DNA from: JAGRAX01 sp041391365
Lineage (GTDB): Bacteria; Bdellovibrionota_G; JALEGL01; JAGRMV01
DNA: 64,000 bases
Assembly (NCBI GenBank): GCA_041391365.1
Contig: JAWKOC010000001.1
Span: forward strand, 620,001 to 684,000
Reading direction: 5' to 3'
The notes below the pieces were generated by a model. It did not search any database. It was not told the origin of the DNA and saw only the letters and a program-made list of their open reading frames with translations. This document shows positions 36,432 to 46,560 of this stretch, in pieces (position 1 is the stretch's first letter; the number at the start of each line of letters is the position of its first letter). The position numbers and the translations under genes are program-made.

Positions 36432-37341
36432 TTAACTTTTTTTGTGATCAATGACTCCATTGCTCAATTTGAGTTTGACCCAATATTTGGGGTTGACGCT
36501 CTGGGGAAAATCACCGATTCGCCCAACATTGACTTTGGTTTCAAAGGCATAAGGAACTTTGTCATCTTCTGAGAGATGAATTTGATTTGCCGTTGGAGAG
36601 TTTGGCCCTATATTATAGAGAGGTCGATCGATCTCGATCAGACCGTTGCTGCTTCACATGAACCTGAACATCATTGGGAATCTCGATCTCACATCGAATG
36701 CCTCCAAAATCGGAAAAATCGAGGTTTTTCGGTCCAGGACTTCTTTGAATTTTTCGGTGGCTTTCTTGTCCAGCATTCGCAAACCAAAGAAACTACGCCC
36801 TGGTGTTCTTTGCGACGAAAATCGACTTTTCCGTTCGAAAATTCGATGTTGATGTCCTGCCCCTTGCCAAGTCAGTCCCTCTCCTCGTTGAGAAACCTTA
36901 TCATCATCGTCCCAATCGATATCGAAGTCGAAATCCTTCCATTTTTCCAGATTGATTTCGTCGGATTGAATATCGATCAACCCTCCCAAAATCTGAACTC
37001 TATATTGTCATCCACTTTGACACAGACCAAACTTCCAAACCAAAAGCACGCTGCAAATGGCCAATACACAAATGGTCCCGCAAACTCCTGCAATGGCCCA
37101 TTTTGCCAAACTGGGCAACACTGAAGTGTTTGTACGCGAAATACCTCTTTCCAGCAAATATCGGTTGGCGACTTGATCAGCATCTCCCAGCGAAGACAAA
37201 ATCGATTTTAGGTTTTCCTCGATCCATCGTCGATGTGACTGCGATTTCAGTGATGATTTCTGCCTTTTCAACCACACTGATCCCTCGTAAAGCTTTATCC
37301 AATTTTTGAAGATATGCTTCTAAACGTTGATCATTATTCAT
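36432..37341 (-). pseudogene. HAAS-type (DUF1700-like) PadR partner, broken by at least five frameshifts
   Basis: The ATG at 37341 overlaps the PadR stop (ATGA). The start, MNNDQRLEAYLQKLDKAL..., and the restored SHIDDG...EENLKSILSSLGDADQVANRYL form a HAAS signalling domain, followed by one membrane helix (AIAGVCGTICVLAICSVLLVW). The C-terminal part reads DWDDDDKVSQRGEGLTW, then ETKVNVGRIGDFPQSVNPKYW and ends at 36432. Reading through requires shifts near 37241, 37221, about 37010, about 36980, about 36700 and about 36620. The density exceeds that in other broken genes here, so either real decay or a very poor stretch of consensus. Intact homologues number about 300 residues. Confidence 0.65.
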
Positions 37342-37682
37342 TTTTTTATCTCCTCATGTTGAATTTTGTGAAGTTGATTCCTCATCTCTTCAAACTCTTT
37401 TCTCATCATTTCCAGAACGGTAAATCCCTTGTTGGTCAAGGTATAGAACTTTCGAGGATGCGTAGACGATTCGGTTTCCCACCTGGAATCCAAAAGACCG
37501 TCACTTCTCAGACGATTGAGCAATGGATACAAGGTTCCTTCTTTGATCCACAAATCCAATCGGCCCAAAGCATCAAGCATCTCAAAACCGTACATTTTCT
37601 TGCCAGCTTCCAAAAGGCTGAGAATACACAGCTCCAAATAGCCTTTGCGAAACTGCGTTTTCCATTTTTGGATATCTACCAT
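37338..37682 (-). CDS. PadR-family transcriptional regulator
   Basis: 114 residues from the ATG at 37682. A PadR winged helix is clear: GYLELCILSLLEAGKKMYGFEMLDAL, then IKEGTLYPLLNRLRSDGLLDSRWE and PRKFYTLTNKG, then a C-terminal dimerisation helix. PadR repressors next to HAAS-domain membrane proteins commonly sense envelope stress or small molecules. The promoter and an imperfect inverted repeat lie directly upstream, suggesting autoregulation. An in-frame TTG at 37703 is an alternative start but would sit inside the promoter. Confidence 0.9.
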   Translation of the reverse strand: MVDIQKWKTQFRKGYLELCILSLLEAGKKMYGFEMLDALGRLDLWIKEGTLYPLLNRLRSDGLLDSRWETESSTHPRKFYTLTNKGFTVLEMMRKEFEEMRNQLHKIQHEEIKK

Positions 37683-37691
37683 GTTGGTCTT

Positions 37692-37720
37692 TGTATATAG
37701 CAATACTATGTATGATGCAA
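37692..37720 (-). promoter_or_regulatory. padR promoter with overlapping inverted repeat
   Basis: Minus strand: TTGCAT (37715-37720), 17-base spacer, TATACA (37692-37697), nine bases before the ATG at 37682. An inverted repeat TATATAG-CAATA-CTATGTA (37694-37712, one mismatch) covers the spacer and -10, a natural place for PadR binding. Confidence 0.5.
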
Positions 37721-37769
37721 TAAAATATCCATTGAAAGGTCATTGCATTCATATTTTTTTGCCATCAAA

Positions 37770-37799
37770 TTGACCCATAGATTGAAAGGCTGCTACACT
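37770..37799 (+). promoter_or_regulatory. promoter of the FHA-GGDEF gene
   Basis: TTGACC (37770-37775), 18-base spacer, TACACT (37794-37799). The -10 ends five bases before a short ORF (ATG 37805, 19 residues) that overlaps the real ATG at 37845, so a small leader ORF is conceivable. Confidence 0.4.
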
Positions 37800-37844
37800 G
37801 CCCTATGAGGGAGAACACTTTCCGCATTGTATGCGTAGCTGCAC

Positions 37845-38765
37845 ATGATCAAAAAAGAAGATAAAACCATCCGAAAAGAAACGCGTGACCTAGCCTCCGA
37901 AAATGAAGGCAAAAAGGCCAATTTTGTCGTGATTGCCGGTCAAGACATTGGAAGAAAGTACGAAGTATCCAAAGAGGCCCTGACCGTGGGTCGTAAAACG
38001 GATTGTGATATTTTTGTCGACGACGAAGATGTTTCTCGAAATCATGCCCTGATCAACATCAAAAGCGATGGAATTTATATCACTGATCTAGGTAGTACAA
38101 ATGGAACCTTGGTCAACGGCGAAAAGATTACGACGCATTTGCTCCAAGACGGAGACCGAGTTCAAATCGGAAATCTGATGGTACTCAAATTCAATTTTGT
38201 GGATGAAATTGAAGAGTCATTCAATGAGCAGCTCTACAATGCTGCCAACAAAGATTATCTGACTCAAGTCTACAACAAAAAGTACTTCATTGATCGATTC
38301 AAAATGGAATTTAGTTATTCCAAACGACACGACTCTAAGCTTTCAGTGATGCTCTTTGATTTGGATCATTTCAAACAAATCAACGACACCTACGGTCATT
38401 TGGCAGGAGACCAAATTTTGAGAAAATTTGCTGCCGAAATCACTGCTATGAAACGACATGAAGATTTGTTTGCTCGATATGGTGGTGAAGAGTTTGTATT
38501 GCTTTTGCGAGATACTGATCAGGAATCTGCAGTGAGCATCGCAGAAAAAATTCGGACCAGAATCGAAAAAGTTTCTTTTCAGGCCGACAAACATGCTGTT
38601 CATGTTACTGTGAGTATTGGAGTGGCTACATTCCAAGAAAACAACTTTTTTCATCATGATGAACTGTTGCGAAAAGCGGATCAACAGCTCTATCGTGCCA
38701 AGCAAACCGGCCGCAATGCTGTTTGCTTTGAACAGCCTGGAGGAGCTCGCAAAGAAGCTTCCTAG
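37845..38765 (+). CDS. FHA domain-containing diguanylate cyclase
   Basis: 306 residues. An FHA domain (about 28-115) has LTVGRKTDCDIFVDDEDVSRNHA and TDLGSTNGTLVNG, the phosphothreonine-binding residues. A GGDEF domain (about 130-300) has FDLDHFKQINDTYGH and the active-site RYGGEEF. RHED, five residues before the active site, is an RxxD inhibitory I-site. The protein is cytoplasmic and should make cyclic di-GMP under control of a phosphorylated partner. The Xer gene follows six bases later. Confidence 0.95.
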   Translation: MIKKEDKTIRKETRDLASENEGKKANFVVIAGQDIGRKYEVSKEALTVGRKTDCDIFVDDEDVSRNHALINIKSDGIYITDLGSTNGTLVNGEKITTHLLQDGDRVQIGNLMVLKFNFVDEIEESFNEQLYNAANKDYLTQVYNKKYFIDRFKMEFSYSKRHDSKLSVMLFDLDHFKQINDTYGHLAGDQILRKFAAEITAMKRHEDLFARYGGEEFVLLLRDTDQESAVSIAEKIRTRIEKVSFQADKHAVHVTVSIGVATFQENNFFHHDELLRKADQQLYRAKQTGRNAVCFEQPGGARKEAS

Positions 38766-38771
38766 GCCAAG

Positions 38772-39704
38772 ATGGAACCATCACAAAGACACCAAGATCT
38801 TTTGCAAGAATTTTTGCATGATCTTCGTGTGGAAAGAAAGCTTTCCAATCACACCATAGAAAACTATTATCTGGATCTGAAATCTTTGTTGTCTTTTCTG
38901 GCACAACACGAGATTGAATATTTTTCACAAATAGATCCCACGATCATGGAGGCCTACTTTTCTTTTCTCCATCAAAAAGCTCTTTCTCTTCGTTCTGTGG
39001 CTCGCCACAAAAGTTCAATGCAGTCTTTTTTTTCATTTCTTTTCAAACGCCGTTATTGTGAGCAAGACAAAACAGAACTCTTGCCCCACACCAAACCCAG
39101 CAAAAAACTTCCATTGTTTTTGCGCATGGATGAAATCGAGCGCTTGTTTGATGCGCCCAATCTGGATCATCCGTTGGGCATTCGAGATCGATGCATCATG
39201 GAACTGCTGTATGGATCAGGGTTGCGTGTGAGCGAACTCACGCAGTGCAAACCAACCGACATCGACGAAACACAGGCTCTGATTCGTGTCATCGGGAAAG
39301 GAGAAAAGACAAGAATTGTCCCCATCGGAGAAGAAGCTCTCCATTGGCTCCGCCTCTACCTTTTGCAGGCAAGACCCCTGCTGATGAAAAAGAAAAGCTG
39401 CAATTATGTTTTTGTCAGTCAACAATCCAAATCCATGAGTCGTCAAAGTGTATTCAACCTCATCAAAAAACATGCCCTGCAGGCACATCTTCCAGTGTTG
39501 CCTTCTCCCCATACTCTTCGACATTCATTTGCCACTCACATGCTTGAAGCAGGCGCAGATTTGAGATCTCTCCAACAACTGTTGGGGCATTCCAGCATCG
39601 CAACGGTGGAAATTTATACCCACCTGTCCAATACGCAGATGAAATCGATATATATAGACCATCATCCTCGAGCCAAAATGGAAGACGGCTCCGACCAAAC
39701 CTAA
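38772..39704 (+). CDS. xerD: tyrosine recombinase XerC/XerD
   Basis: 310 residues. The N-terminal SAM-like core-binding domain (FLHDLRVERKLSNHTIENYYLDL) is followed by a catalytic domain with ELLYGSGLRVSEL (Arg), HTLRHSFATHMLEAGADLRSLQQLLGHSS (His, Arg, His) and TVEIYTHLS with the nucleophile Tyr. This is the chromosomal Xer family that resolves dimers at dif. No phage or integron genes are near. XerC versus XerD is not decided from sequence alone. Confidence 0.93.
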   Translation: MEPSQRHQDLLQEFLHDLRVERKLSNHTIENYYLDLKSLLSFLAQHEIEYFSQIDPTIMEAYFSFLHQKALSLRSVARHKSSMQSFFSFLFKRRYCEQDKTELLPHTKPSKKLPLFLRMDEIERLFDAPNLDHPLGIRDRCIMELLYGSGLRVSELTQCKPTDIDETQALIRVIGKGEKTRIVPIGEEALHWLRLYLLQARPLLMKKKSCNYVFVSQQSKSMSRQSVFNLIKKHALQAHLPVLPSPHTLRHSFATHMLEAGADLRSLQQLLGHSSIATVEIYTHLSNTQMKSIYIDHHPRAKMEDGSDQT

Positions 39705-39750
39705 CATCCTGAAAAATACAGGCTTTCTACCCACGTGGAAGAACTTCCAA

Positions 39751-39779
39751 TTGACACGTGGCATATGAATTTATATAGC
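39751..39779 (+). promoter_or_regulatory. promoter of the giant membrane-protein gene
   Basis: TTGACA (39751-39756, perfect), 17-base spacer, TATAGC (39774-39779). The -10 ends ten bases before the ATG at 39790, again predicting a near-leaderless transcript. Confidence 0.5.
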
Positions 39780-39789
39780 TTTTTGCAGC

Positions 39790-42700
39790 ATGAGGTCTGG
39801 GGAAAATCGACAATTCATCCTAGCGAAGGTGATCTGGGCCACGCAGGTAGCGATGAGGCATGGGTTTCATGGTGTGTGGATGAGTATTCTCATTGCGCAA
39901 ATCATTCTGGGTCCTTGGACTTCCCAAGCCTGGGGTCGCCCCTTGGAAACGACTGCAGTCGACTCTCTAATGCCCATACCAGAAAAAAGAACCCTAGATG
40001 ACCAAGATCGTCTAGCAGAAATTCGAACGCAGCTCATGTACCTCGGATTTTCCGTCGGCATGATGGAACAGTGGAAGACCGGAGAAGAGCAGATTCTCGA
40101 TGTACTCTACCAGGTAGCAAAACGTTCGTATGAATACCTGTATCGGTGGCACGACAAAACATTTGATCATCAGATCCCAACACTCGATCAATTGAAAAAA
40201 CTCAAAACCTCCAAGAAATTTTGGCATTTTCTGACCTAACACGAAAACTCATCAACTATATTTTGCTCAGACACTACTTGATGAGTCAAGTTCGAAACGA
40301 TCATGACCGTCAGCAGATTCGTACCATTTTGTCGTACCTCCTCACACAGTCGGTGAGGATGATACCTTTCAAAGACCTGGCGTTTGAGCTTCGCTCCACC
40401 TCTTGGACATTGGAGCCGCCTTTGAATCCACAAGCCCAGCAAACACTCCAACCATCCAACTAAATCATTCATACAAGGTATAGCCCAGGTGCAGGCATCA
40501 ACATTCTTCGCGTTCGTCACAAAGAATCCAAAGATATTTCAGAGCAAGATGGCACCGTGATCGAAGAACCTCTCACGAGTCTCCAATTGTATCGATGGAT
40601 GATTGCCAAAGATCTTGGAATGACCTGGGAATCCGCAAAACGCTTCTACGATGACTACTGGCAATTTTTTTCTGGAACCACGAAGCAACCTGCCATCCAC
40701 GTCAACCAAGATTGCAGCATACAATCTCTTCCTTCTGTCTTTCCTGGAGAATCCAAAAGACTTCTTGGAGATCTTTTTGCACGAGGTGATTGGTATGTGC
40801 ACTCCAACTCTACACTAGATTCTTCCACTCACAATTTCGAGGAGAAACTTCAACTTCAACTCTCCAGAGTCGAAGAGCACGCTACATCGGTAGACATGGC
40901 CTATCAAAATTTTAAGAAAGAAATAAAAGCTTCAAAACCAATCTCCGAAAACATCGATCAAGCCTATGCCACCTATCAATTTGCTGTCCACCAATTGTAT
41001 GGAGACTATCAAACCCAATACATCACTGGAACACCGGTTTTTCAAAAATGGTTTGGGAAAATAAAATCCAAACAGGAGTTGCAAGTCTATGTTCTGAAAA
41101 AAGCTCGACCTCATCCACTCGCCTATGAGAGAATCTCTCCTGATCTCAAGCAAAAAATAGGTGACTGGAGTCAACGAGAACAACTGGCCCGATATGCAGG
41201 AAATTTTTCTCAACTTCCCCAAGCAGGATTTCACATTCATGAGCTACGAAACAATTGGGAAATGTACAATGGAAAATTTGTACAACATGTAGGAATCTAT
41301 TGGGCATCCATCGAAAATGCCAATCAAACCTTGATCGATCAATGTCAACTTTCCAAAGAGCGTATTCTAGACTACAACACACAGCTTTCCAAAGGCACTC
41401 AAATCTACCTTGGCAATCATACACAACTCAGCTTGTCCACTCAATCCAGAGAAGAACAAATCAAAATTCATCATGGCATTTTTCAAACCACGACACAGCT
41501 CACGCAAGACAACTTTCTTCCCACATTGCAAGACATGATAAAAACTCCAAATCTTGTAGCTCATGTTCTCAACGATCGCCCCTATTTTGCAGGCTTGGTC
41601 GTCAAACATATTCATCAAATCTCAGATCTCCAAAAAAAAGAAGAAACCATCGACAACATGATTCGCATCGGAACATGGATTGGAACTGGCGTTCTCATGG
41701 CCGTTGGACTCGGGATGATTGCCTACCCATTGAGTGCGGCGTTGCTATCGACATTCATGGCAGTCAATGTTGGAATGGTTCTCACAGCTGGAGTGCAGAT
41801 TGCGAGAATCGTTGATCGATCCCAAACCTTTGAAGAGAGAAAAAAATGGCTGGAAGGCATTGGAATCATCGGTCTGGGAAATGAATGGACAGCAAGAGAA
41901 CGAGAAATGCTCGAAACGTACGTTGAACGAGCTTGGATGTACGGGCTGGTGTTGGGCATTTATGTGGGAGTCAATCTCATCACCTATTTTCGATTGATGA
42001 TCAACATCATGAAATCCATGGCGCCTTCTGCCGCACAGGCTGCATCTTTTTTTCAAAAAATGATCAATGTGTATTCTGGCATTCCTGGGGGATCAGATCC
42101 AACCTATCGTTTTATGTTTTTTCGATCTTTGGATGCGGAGGAACTTGCCATCTGCAAAGCCGTTGTGCACACTAGCTCACGCACCATTCCCTTGACTTCC
42201 ATCAAAGATGAACTGACTTTTTTATGCTCTTCGAGACGAAATTCAATCGACATTGTCTCGACTCTCTTCGCATCTATCGACCAACGAAAACCTCCTCTTG
42301 CAACGAATCGAAACCAAAATCCAAAACTACATTGAGATTAGAGGGTTGGGTACGGCAAGTGGATCCACCAACAGTCCATGGATTGACCCTGTTCTTTTGG
42401 TAGATCAATTGCATCTCCAATCTGTCCGTACAGGACCTTTTGGTGGAACAGCAACCACGACACTTACTCAGCCTCATCCTATTGTCACACCCACCTTGCA
42501 ACCTCAACCTGCTTCTGCCGCAGCTGTTGTGAGCAATGTGGTTGATCCTGCGGGATGGTCATCCATCAAGCCCATTCCTTACCCCATTGATCTGGATTCC
42601 AAAGGATTGGAAAACATGCATGTCGGAGAGCAAACAAACATCTATGTGTCTGACATTGATCCAGATGAACTTGAAAGAATCTTCAAAGAGCTAACCAAAG

Positions 42701-43947
42701 AACGTACTGAAAGCTCCAGTTTCCAAAGCAATCGCGATCAACGACGTAAGATCATTGATACAATTTTGGAGAAAGTCAAAAAACAAGAGAGCCTTACCAA
42801 AGAAGAAGAAGATTTTTTGGCGGAAAACCTTATCATATGCAGCAATGAAAAGCTTTATTTTGAAAATGAGCTATGCGCGATGATTCTGTTGATCGTTCAA
42901 TATATTTATTTTTTTCCTCCCGATGAAGGCTATTTTGAGTTTCTGTTCAAGATTTCATCTTACCTTCTTCTTTACTCTTCTGAGCGGATCGAAACCTTGT
43001 GGACTCTGAGAGAACTGGACCATCAAAGAAATACTGGTGAAGAAGAGCAAGAGTCTCTTTTCTTCAATCTTTTCTCTCTCTTAGACTTTGAACAAGAGCA
43101 TCCCACGGTCTTCTCCAATCAGTTTGGGGAATTTGAGCTGGATTTGTTTGAAAATGACATCAAAAATGCGGTCACCCTCTTTCCTATTTTATCTACTCTT
43201 CGTCAAAGCGATTTTGAACATTCCATTTTTGATCTATTTTCAGGGCATGAACTTCCTGATTGGCATACAGATTATCCCTTGTACGATGAGGACAATGGAA
43301 TGTATTTTTCACCGTTCTTGTATTGGTCCTTGGCACTTGTTCACCCGAATGGCCGCGAAACTCGTTTTGATCAAAATCAAAATCCCATCGTATCTGATCA
43401 CGAATTGGATCAAATGAATTTGTTTTTCACCATACAAATCGCAGGTCATTGGGTCGATGATCTGGGCAATACGATTTACTCCAACGAGCAACTTGCTCTA
43501 TCGGCTTCCCGTCTGGAAAAAATTGTAGGAAGCATGAGAAATGCCAACACGTATTCTTACAGCAAGCACATTGAAAAATATATCCTGGAATTTCATCCTC
43601 TATCAATAGAACGACATCGAATTGCGACCATCATTCGAAGGATTTTGAAAAATTATGATGTCGAGACCATCGACGAATACTTTGAAACCTATATTGGATA
43701 TGACCCTTATCTTGAAAGACTAAAAGATAAAATCATAGAAGAGATCAAACACGATCCTGTGTTTTCGTTCCTCCATTATTTTGAAAATCTTCCCGATATT
43801 GTGGGAAGACCATCCTATCGCTTTCGCACCTCTCACTCAGAAAACTCATTCGAGGTGTACTCAGACATGCTCGAAGGTTTTGGAGACGTACCCATTCTCT
43901 TGGATGTGTATATCAACCAACGAAGAAATCCTCTGCGGCATCCCTAA
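39790..43947 (+). CDS. very large uncharacterised membrane/secreted protein (frameshifted, about 1385 aa)
   Basis: Four overlapping or adjacent frames form one coherent gene. The N-terminus has a signal or anchor helix (WMSILIAQIILGPWTSQAWG). Joins are obtained by adding one A at 40204-40207, adding one A at 40458-40459 and removing one G at 40477-40478, and adding one T in the T6 run 42218-42223 (ELTFFYALRDEIQSTLSRL). The middle is helical and Gln-rich; two strongly hydrophobic regions follow (about 41665-41805 and 41935-42010), then a 600-residue acidic, aromatic-rich C-terminal part. I recognise no family and no catalytic motif. ATG 39853, just before the helix, is an alternative start. 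Confidence 0.6.
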
Positions 43948-44014
43948 AACAAGATCTGATTTATCCACACCAACATTGACAGTTGGGCTGAGCTTGGGTA
44001 GCCAAGGAGTCACT

Positions 44015-44683
44015 ATGGCTGAAAAAATGAGCATGCTGCTGTTATGGATGGTACCGTTTGTGTTCTCGTTGTCGTTTCATGAATTTGCCCACGCATGGTC
44101 AGCCAATGCGCTGGGAGACCCCACCGCAAAATTTTTGGGGCGCATGAACCTCAATCCTCTTTCCCATGCCGATCCTTTTGGGACCATTTTGTTTCCTGTG
44201 CTAGGCTTTTTTTTTGGATTTCCCCTCATTGGATGGGCCAAGCCCGTGCCGGTCAATGAATCTCGACTGAGAAATCCAACCAAAGATGGAATGTTTGTGG
44301 CCGCAGCCGGTCCATTGTCCAATCTGGTGTTGGCGGGAGTGTTTACCGCACTCGCTGCATTGATTCACGCTATGACCATGCCCAACGGAAACGGGTACTT
44401 GAGTACAGACTTGAAACAAATGGGAGCTACGGGAGCTTTGTTTTTGATGTGCATTTTTGGCCTCAAGCTCAATGTCATTTTGGCGTTTTTTAACCTCCTG
44501 CCCATGCCACCTCTGGATGGAGGAAGAGTTTTGCGAGGACTGTTCCCCCAGCTCAGTCCTCAGCTGGCGGTGGTGGAAAGATATGGTTTTTTCATTTTGT
44601 TGGTCCTTTTGTACACAGGACTCTTGAGTATTTTGCTCCAACCTGCGTTTTATCTCATGAATTTTTTGGTCTCTCTGATATAA
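44015..44683 (+). CDS. site-2 protease-like M50 metallopeptidase
   Basis: 222 residues from an ATG with AAGGAG seven bases upstream. FHEFAHAW is the zinc-binding HExxH. LNPLSHADPFGT follows, and NLLPMPPLDGGRVL supplies the third ligand Asp in the NxxPxPxLDGG motif. Four or five membrane helices. This is the short, PDZ-less S2P family (YwhC/Rip3 type), which cleaves substrates within the membrane; substrate unknown. trpS follows ten bases later. Confidence 0.92.
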   Translation: MAEKMSMLLLWMVPFVFSLSFHEFAHAWSANALGDPTAKFLGRMNLNPLSHADPFGTILFPVLGFFFGFPLIGWAKPVPVNESRLRNPTKDGMFVAAAGPLSNLVLAGVFTALAALIHAMTMPNGNGYLSTDLKQMGATGALFLMCIFGLKLNVILAFFNLLPMPPLDGGRVLRGLFPQLSPQLAVVERYGFFILLVLLYTGLLSILLQPAFYLMNFLVSLI

Positions 44684-44693
44684 GCCCCTGATC

Positions 44694-45686
44694 ATGAAAA
44701 CCATCGTAAGCGGGATGCGCCCAACGGGGAGCCTACACATTGGACACTACTTTGGTGCGCTCAAAAACTGGATCGACCTCCAGCACCACAACCAATGCTA
44801 TTTTACGGTAGTGGATTGGCACGCTCTGACCAGCGAATTCGAAGACACGCGAAACATTCCCGCCCATACCCGAGAAATGGTGGCCGATTGGCTCGCTTCG
44901 GGATTGGATCCCAATCTCTGCACAATTTTTTTGCAGTCTGGCGTGGATGCACAGTCAGTTCTGTATTTGATTTTGGGAATGTTCACACCCATTGGATGGC
45001 TGGAACGCAACCCCACCTATAAGGAACAAAAAGAGCAAATTCAACACCGTGACCTATCTAATCTAGGTTTTTTTGCCTATCCGGTCCTCCAAACCGCTGA
45101 CATTCTCCTCTACAAGGGGGAGAAAGTTCCAGTGGGAGTTGACCAAGTCCCCCACATTGAGCTTTCTCGGGAAATAGCGCGACGATTCAATCGGATCGCG
45201 GGAGAGATTTTTCCTGAACCTGAAGCTTTGCTCACGCCCAGCCCCAAAATCTCGGGCACTGATGGACGCAAAATGTCAAAATCCTATGGAAATGCCATCT
45301 CCTTGGGAGAACCCTCGCAAGAGCTGGAAAAGAAAGTCAAAGCCATGGTCACCGATCCCAACCGAATCAGGCGATCGGACCCGGGAGACCCCAAACAGTG
45401 CAATTTGTTTCCCCTTCATGAGCTCTTGTCCTCCAAAGAAACGCAGGAAGAGGTCATTCAGGGATGCACCACCGCCGGAATCGGCTGCGTGGACTGCAAA
45501 AAAATGCTTTTGCCCTCTCTCGAGGCCTGATTGCCCCATTCGAGAAAAAACGCAGCCAGTGGCTTGGCAAACCCGAGATCGATGAGGTCTTGCGTACCAG
45601 GGACAGAAAAAGGCCCTAAGCGATCCGCCAAACAAACCCTTGAGGAAGTCAAAGCGCTTCTTCATTGCAGCACAATAGGTACCTGA
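44694..45686 (+). CDS. trpS: tryptophanyl-tRNA synthetase (frameshifted 3' end)
   Basis: The first 278 residues are intact: SGMRPTGSLHIGHYFGAL (HIGH), VDWHALTS, GWLERNPTYKEQ, VPVGVDQVPHIELSREIARRFN and GRKMSKSYGN (KMSKS). The ORF stops at 45530, but the C-terminal helices continue in neighbouring frames to a TGA at 45684. Restoring a G at 45524-45525, a C at 45534-45537, removing an A at 45545-45550 and one more change near 45597 gives LIAPIREKRSQWLGKPEIDEVL...SAKQTLEEVKALLH. An essential enzyme is unlikely to be lost this way, so I call sequence error. It charges tRNA-Trp. Confidence 0.85.
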
Positions 45687-45689
45687 AAA

Positions 45690-46560
45690 ATGGAAGCACT
45701 TCCAACATCTTGATCTTGAGCGAAAGGAAAAGCACCCCTATCATGTGCAGCTGGATGCTTTTGAAGGTCCCCTGGATCTGTTGCTTCACCTGATCAAAGA
45801 AAACGATGTTGATATTTTCAACATTCCGGTGGCAGAAATCACTGAAGAATATCTAAGCTACATTGAAGCAATGGAAACTCTCAATTTAATTCCATCCTTG
45901 TTGAGTTTTTGCTTATGTGGCTTCTACCCTCAGCGCACATCAAATCCAAAATGCTTTTACCACCTGACGAAAACCAAGATGATCCAGAAGATGAAGGCAA
46001 AGATCCTCGAGAAGAATTGGTGAAACGACTGCTTGAGTATCAAAAATACAAAACGGCCGCGGAACACCTGAAACCTTTTTTCTATTGGGACAAGATGTTT
46101 TCGTTCAAGAAAAAACCCGAAAAATTTATGCACAAGAGCAACCTGTGGAGTTGGCGGAGATTAGCATTCACAAATTGATTTTGTCATTCCACAAAATTTT
46201 GCAAAACATCCCCCTCGACATCACTCACAATGTTGAAAAAGAAGTGTACAGCATTGATGAATGTGCCAGAGAAATTGCCGTTTTTTTCAAACGAAAAAAA
46301 TAAGCAAAGTTCGATTCATGGACATGTTTAGCCACATCAAATCCAGACCCAAAGTTGTGGCTTCTTTTTCGGCTATCTTGGCAATGATCAAGCGGGGAGC
46401 CATATCGGTTTTTCAATTAAATCAATTTGACGACATTGAATTGGTAGCTACGGAACAACTATATCAAGGAGACATACACTATGACGAATCCGAATTCACA
46501 GGAGTCCTCGACATCGATGGATTGGGGACAACCGATGGAGAAACTCAAGTCGATTCTTGA
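45690..46560 (+). CDS. scpA: segregation and condensation protein A (frameshifted)
   Basis: Frames in order: 45690/45745 (HVQLDAFEGPLDLLLHLIKEND, IPVAEITEEYLSYI), about 45890-46080 (HIKSKMLLPPDENQ, ELVKRLLEYQKYKTAAEHL), about 46085-46300 (LGQDVF, VELAEISIHKL) and about 46300-46560 (SRPKVVASFSAILAMIKRGAISVFQ). Together they give a full ScpA of about 290 residues. Breaks lie at 45884-45889, the T6 run 46076-46081 and the T7/A7 runs 46281-46300. ScpA is the kleisin of the Smc-ScpA-ScpB condensin. It overlaps scpB by 80 bases if the first scpB ATG is used. Confidence 0.82.

Noticed and set aside
36576..37124. Plus-strand ORF of 182 codons
   Set aside because: Antisense of the broken HAAS gene, whose remnants on the minus strand match a family.
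38772..39704. Xer recombinase as sign of a mobile element or integron
   Set aside because: The sequence is the housekeeping XerC/D type, next to a diguanylate cyclase, with no att repeats, cassettes or phage genes nearby.
40557..43947. Two separate genes at 40557-42335 and 42253-43947
   Set aside because: The frames join smoothly by one added T at 42218-42223, and the overlapping ends show no natural terminus or start (TTG inside a continuing helix).
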